Source: Eubacteriaceae bacterium CHKCI004
GTDB lineage: Bacteria > Bacillota > Clostridia > Lachnospirales > Lachnospiraceae
Assembly (NCBI GenBank): GCA_900016875.1
Contig: FCNR01000040.1
Span: forward strand, 1 to 64,000
Direction: 5' to 3'
DNA: 64,000 bases
Part shown: in pieces, positions 60,151 to 64,000 of the stretch
Position numbering within the stretch: the stretch's first letter is position 1
Layout: every line of letters starts with the position of its first letter
Position numbers and translations under genes: made by a program
Notes under the pieces: generated by a model
The model's database searches: none
The model's input: only the letters and a program-made list of their open reading frames with translations
What the model was told of the DNA's origin: nothing

Positions 60151-61329
60151 TTATCCGTAAATCTCTTTGGTGATCTTCTCTGCGATCTCTTCCAGACGTC
60201 CCTGATCCTTGGCAAACTGCAGGATAGAGTATCTCGGACGAACCGTATATCCTTTTAAGAGGCTCTGACGGAACAGCTCTCTGTCAATGCCGATCTCTTT
60301 TGGACTGGTCGGTGCGCCGCCTTTTTCCAGTAATGCCTTAATCTCATCTGCGGACGGACACAGTTCTTTTGTTCCTTCCGGCAGAATGTCCTCAAGTTCT
60401 TCAAAGAAACGGGCGATCACAGGAGTTGCCACGCCAACCTGAATACCGTGATGATTTGGGTTCAAACCGCGTGCGATGTAATCCATTTCCCAGAAATGAG
60501 AAAGCATATGCTCTGCGCCTGATGCAGGACGGGAAATATTAACAAGCGCCATAGCTACGCCTGTCAGCGTAAGAGCTTCCAGAAGAGCTCCCAGGGATTC
60601 TGCATCTCTGGTCTTTAATCCTGCCGCCTTGTCAAAACATTTATCCAGAGCTCTCTGAACCAGAGTCACACAGGTATCGCAGCGATAGTCACCGTTGGCT
60701 TTTACTGCAAGATCCCAGTCTGCAATGGCAGTGATCTTACCGATCACATCACCGTAGCCTGCCTGAATCAAATCCTGCGGTGCTGTCTGTAAAATATCTG
60801 TATCACCGATGAGACCGTAGGTCAGATGTGCAACCGGAGAATATTTGTATCCGTGAGAGATAATCGGAGCGCCATCTGCCACATAGCCGTCCATGGACGG
60901 TGCTGTCGCCACTATAATGTAAGGCAGATTGGTACGGGAGGTCACAAACTTCACAGAGTCGTTGATAACGCCGGAACCGACAGCAACCATCAGCTTCACA
61001 TCCAGATCCTGTTCCTGAAGAATTCTTCCCAGAGTCTTCTCATCCGGAATAAGAATGTCATCGCCAGTATCAAACAGCAGTTCTTTTACATTGAAACCAT
61101 CTGCTTTCAGCAATTCCACTGCCTTTTTGCCGGCTACCTTGTAAGTGTTATTATCAAATACTACAAGAATCTTTCCATCTTTGAATGGCGCGGCCATCTT
61201 TGGCAGTACTTCGATGGCTCCTTTGCGGATCTCCATATCATGGACACTGAAATTGTGATGGCGTCCACAGGAACAGTCAAACTCGGTCTGCGGCATCTCG
61301 TTAATGCTCATGTTAAGAATTTCGTTCAT
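60151..61329 (-). CDS. araM: sn-Glycerol-1-phosphate dehydrogenase-like protein (AraM/EgsA family)
   Basis: A 392-residue iron-type dehydrogenase related to bacterial AraM and archaeal EgsA. Conserved blocks are LMVAVGSGVINDSVKFVTSRTNLPYIIVATAPSMDGYVADGAPI (dinucleotide site) and the metal-binding HMLSHFWEMD and PNHHGIQVGVATPVI. AraM reduces DHAP to sn-glycerol-1-phosphate. The ATG at 61329 follows AAGGGG. It lies between a SorC regulator and an AraL-like phosphatase. Whether it makes G1P lipid precursors or acts on a sugar phosphate is unknown. Confidence 0.87.
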   Translation of the reverse strand: MNEILNMSINEMPQTEFDCSCGRHHNFSVHDMEIRKGAIEVLPKMAAPFKDGKILVVFDNNTYKVAGKKAVELLKADGFNVKELLFDTGDDILIPDEKTLGRILQEQDLDVKLMVAVGSGVINDSVKFVTSRTNLPYIIVATAPSMDGYVADGAPIISHGYKYSPVAHLTYGLIGDTDILQTAPQDLIQAGYGDVIGKITAIADWDLAVKANGDYRCDTCVTLVQRALDKCFDKAAGLKTRDAESLGALLEALTLTGVAMALVNISRPASGAEHMLSHFWEMDYIARGLNPNHHGIQVGVATPVIARFFEELEDILPEGTKELCPSADEIKALLEKGGAPTSPKEIGIDRELFRQSLLKGYTVRPRYSILQFAKDQGRLEEIAEKITKEIYG

Positions 61330-61348
61330 AATAATTGCCCCCTTATAA

Positions 61349-62299
61349 TTATTGTGCGACAGCCAGTGCATCTGCGCACTGGATATCAGTGATTAATATA
61401 TTAATGTAACCTCCTCTGACAGCGCCAAGAATTGCAGAAAACTTATCCATACCGCCGGCAACACCGATGGAATATGGAATATCCCGCAGTTTGTGAATGT
61501 CAATGCCGATTACATTATTATCTTTTTCAAAGCGGGAAGTATCTCCCTCAATGTCGTAAAACTGCATGCAGATATCTCCGACAGCATCTCTTTCCTTTAA
61601 CGACTCCTTCTCATTCTCCTTGAAATATCCAGTCGCCATAATAGATGAATTCACATAAGGACATCCGATGCCGATGATCGCCATATCCAGATTCTTTGAC
61701 ATACGAAGTGCCTCCGCGAGACTCTCTTCCTTCAAAAACTGCTCCCGAATCTTCATGCTTGACACCCTGGCGGGTGCATGAAGAGGAACAAATCTTCCGT
61801 CATAGATATAGGAAAGGGTCTCTGCAAGGTTATTGGCATGCAGATCCATCCGAAGCTGCCCCATCCCGCCGATCAGCGGTACAAAAGTCACATCCTCCGC
61901 CGCAGGCTGGTTAATGTGAGCGACAACCTCATACAAAGTGGAGCCCATGGAAACCCCCACAACACTGCCATCCTTGATCGTACTCTCAAGATATCGCCCT
62001 GCCGCCTTACCCAGCAGATCTTTCTGTCTGTCCGAATCATCTGAAGAATCCACGATCAGCACTTCCCGAAGACCGTACATCTCTTCCAGCCGTCTCTCCA
62101 TCTCCCAGTACTTGATCAGGCCAAGATTGGAAACGGAAATCTGCACAATCCCCTTTTCTCTGGCTGACGAAAGCAGCCGGGAAACCGTGGGTCTTGAAAG
62201 ACTGAGCATGCCGGCAATCTGCTGCTGGCTGACATTATGATTATAGTATAAATCACATACTTTAATCATCAGACGCATATCATCTACTACCTTCCTCAT
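61349..62299 (-). CDS. SorC/DeoR-family transcriptional regulator
   Basis: A 316-residue regulator with AGGAGGG upstream. The helix-turn-helix is LYYNHNVSQQQIAGMLSLSRPTVSRLLSSAREKGIV. The C-terminal SorC domain begins near residue 60 (DGSVVGVSMGSTLYEVVAHI, DMAIIGIGCPYVNSSIM, GVAGGMDKFSAILGAVRGGYINILITD) and binds phosphorylated sugars. It is the first gene of the operon, so it is probably an autoregulated local controller. Confidence 0.9.
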   Translation of the reverse strand: MRKVVDDMRLMIKVCDLYYNHNVSQQQIAGMLSLSRPTVSRLLSSAREKGIVQISVSNLGLIKYWEMERRLEEMYGLREVLIVDSSDDSDRQKDLLGKAAGRYLESTIKDGSVVGVSMGSTLYEVVAHINQPAAEDVTFVPLIGGMGQLRMDLHANNLAETLSYIYDGRFVPLHAPARVSSMKIREQFLKEESLAEALRMSKNLDMAIIGIGCPYVNSSIMATGYFKENEKESLKERDAVGDICMQFYDIEGDTSRFEKDNNVIGIDIHKLRDIPYSIGVAGGMDKFSAILGAVRGGYINILITDIQCADALAVAQ

Positions 62300-62322
62300 C
62301 CGACCTGCCCTCCTTTTTCTTG

Positions 62323-62351
62323 ATTATACGTCAGCGAGAGTGTGATGTCAA
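62323..62351 (-). promoter_or_regulatory. Promoter of the SorC-AraM-HAD-RpiB-FGGY operon
   Basis: Minus strand TTGACA (62351-62346), a 17-base spacer and TATAAT (62328-62323): a consensus promoter 24 bases before the regulator's ATG. Confidence 0.8.
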
Positions 62352-62507
62352 CAAAAACAAGGGATTATTTTATCATTTTTTCAATATTTATTTTTTTATC
62401 TTTAATTTTGCGGTAAAATTTATTATTATATTTACATTTGTAAAAATAATATGGTAATTCATTTGAATTTCCCACAGATTTCATCACATAAAAATACAGT
62501 TTGCTGT

Positions 62508-62560
62508 AAAAAAAAGCCTTCCGGCAGCCGGAGTATTCCGGGTCTGCCAAAAGACTTCCT
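62508..62560 (-). terminator. Terminator of the atp operon
   Basis: Leftward, AAGTCTTTTGGCAG and CCGG pair with CCGG and CTGCCGGAAGGCTT; a T8 run follows. Confidence 0.88.
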
Positions 62561-62588
62561 TACTTTATTATTATATGTTAATGTTATT

Positions 62589-63005
62589 TTAACTGTGGAA
62601 TCGTTTTGCCACCTTAAGCCTGGACATCGCACGGGATAAGGATGCATTGCTGCGGTAATATTCCTGAATGCTCTGCTTTTGCCGGAGCTGCTCCAGGGCC
62701 CGTTCTTTCGCCTCCTCTGCCCGGCGGATATCAATCTCCTCCGGACTCTCGGCAGTCTCTACCAACAGGGTGACACGGTTGTTGGCGATCTGTACAAAGC
62801 CTACGCCCACAACGCCATAAACCCACTCTTTGCTGTCCTCCGGACGAAACCGGATTTCGCCCTCGTGAACAGCGATAATCATATTCTCATGATATGCCTG
62901 AATCTCCCTCTCTCCGTCTTCCTCCTGAAAAATCAAAGATTCACAACGGCCAGAATAAAAGAGCCGATTCACAGACAATATCTGCATATAAAATGAATTG
63001 GCCAT
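62589..63005 (-). CDS. atpC: F-type ATP synthase epsilon subunit
   Basis: A 138-residue protein with GGGAGG upstream. The N-terminal beta sandwich (FYMQILSVNRLFYSGRCESLIFQEEDGEREIQAYHENMIIAVHEGEIRF) is followed by the C-terminal helical hairpin (RRAEEAKERALEQLRQ). It couples and regulates rotary catalysis and is the last gene of the operon. Confidence 0.95.
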   Translation of the reverse strand: MANSFYMQILSVNRLFYSGRCESLIFQEEDGEREIQAYHENMIIAVHEGEIRFRPEDSKEWVYGVVGVGFVQIANNRVTLLVETAESPEEIDIRRAEEAKERALEQLRQKQSIQEYYRSNASLSRAMSRLKVAKRFHS

Positions 63006-63026
63006 CCGGACACCTCCCAGTTTCCA

Positions 63027-64000
<974 letters not shown>

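Overview
This window comes from an endospore-forming, Gram-positive Firmicute of class Clostridia, most likely a gut Lachnospiraceae member. The evidence is a complete spoIIIAA-AH operon, spoIVB beside recN/argR, strong AGGAGG-type ribosome sites, the MEP gene dxs, and medium-GC core genes interrupted by AT-rich accessory pockets. The species cannot be named from the sequence alone. I saw no rRNA, tRNA or CRISPR array and no intact insertion sequence.

Layout: (1) 1-5.5 kb is an AT-rich accessory block: an edge-truncated AlbA-type ATP-binding regulator, a Uma2-type gene broken by a nonsense codon, a PadR/HAAS pair, and two secreted leucine-rich-repeat proteins. A perfect 16-bp inverted repeat overlaps the -35 boxes of both divergent promoters between the PadR and LRR genes. 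(2) 5.6-16.1 kb is a leftward housekeeping run: asp23, nusB, xseA, xseB, ispA, dxs, tlyA, nadK, argR, recN, spoIVB. (3) 16.3-19.3 kb holds a third LRR paralogue and an ECF sigma factor with a DUF4367 membrane partner. (4) 19.4-21.4 kb is a decaying pocket: DUF3791/DUF3990 remnants, a vWA pseudogene and a macrodomain pseudogene. (5) 21.6-26.9 kb is spoIIIA. (6) 27-33 kb carries an FAD/[2Fe-2S] oxidoreductase, a toxin-antitoxin pair whose toxin looks internally deleted, and an SsuABC-type transporter divergent from a LacI-type regulator with two operator-like palindromes. (7) 33-43.3 kb holds an FtsX-type ABC exporter, two two-component systems, a heptad-repeat coiled-coil protein, a deletion-fused ABC remnant and a DUF368 (PopT-like) lipid carrier transporter. 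(8) 43.6-48.5 kb holds a HAD hydrolase and a TPP-riboswitch thiSFGH-thiE operon. (9) 48.6-56.9 kb holds a MATE exporter and a 2-aminoethylphosphonate (2-AEP) uptake and degradation operon with an RpiR-type regulator. (10) 57-62.3 kb is a sugar-phosphate operon: SorC regulator, AraM-like dehydrogenase, HAD phosphatase, RpiB-like isomerase, FGGY kinase. (11) The right edge is the end of the F-type ATP synthase operon (atpD, atpC).

How genes work together: the 2-AEP operon forms a full route. A transporter imports 2-AEP, PhnW transaminates it and PhnX splits the C-P bond, giving acetaldehyde and phosphate. Its permease and substrate-binding lipoprotein are one 877-residue reading frame. The RpiR gene and the 2-AEP operon each have a TGTA-N7-TACA palindrome upstream, which suggests one regulatory circuit. 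The neighbouring AraM/HAD/FGGY set resembles the araB-araL-araM core of the Bacillus arabinose operon, but has an unusual RpiB-type isomerase and no local transporter.

A theme of the accessory regions is internal deletion. The vWA gene, the macrodomain gene, the ParE-type toxin and the ABC ATPase-permease remnant each keep recognisable ends but lack their middle. Deletion sizes are my estimates from remembered family architecture, not alignments.
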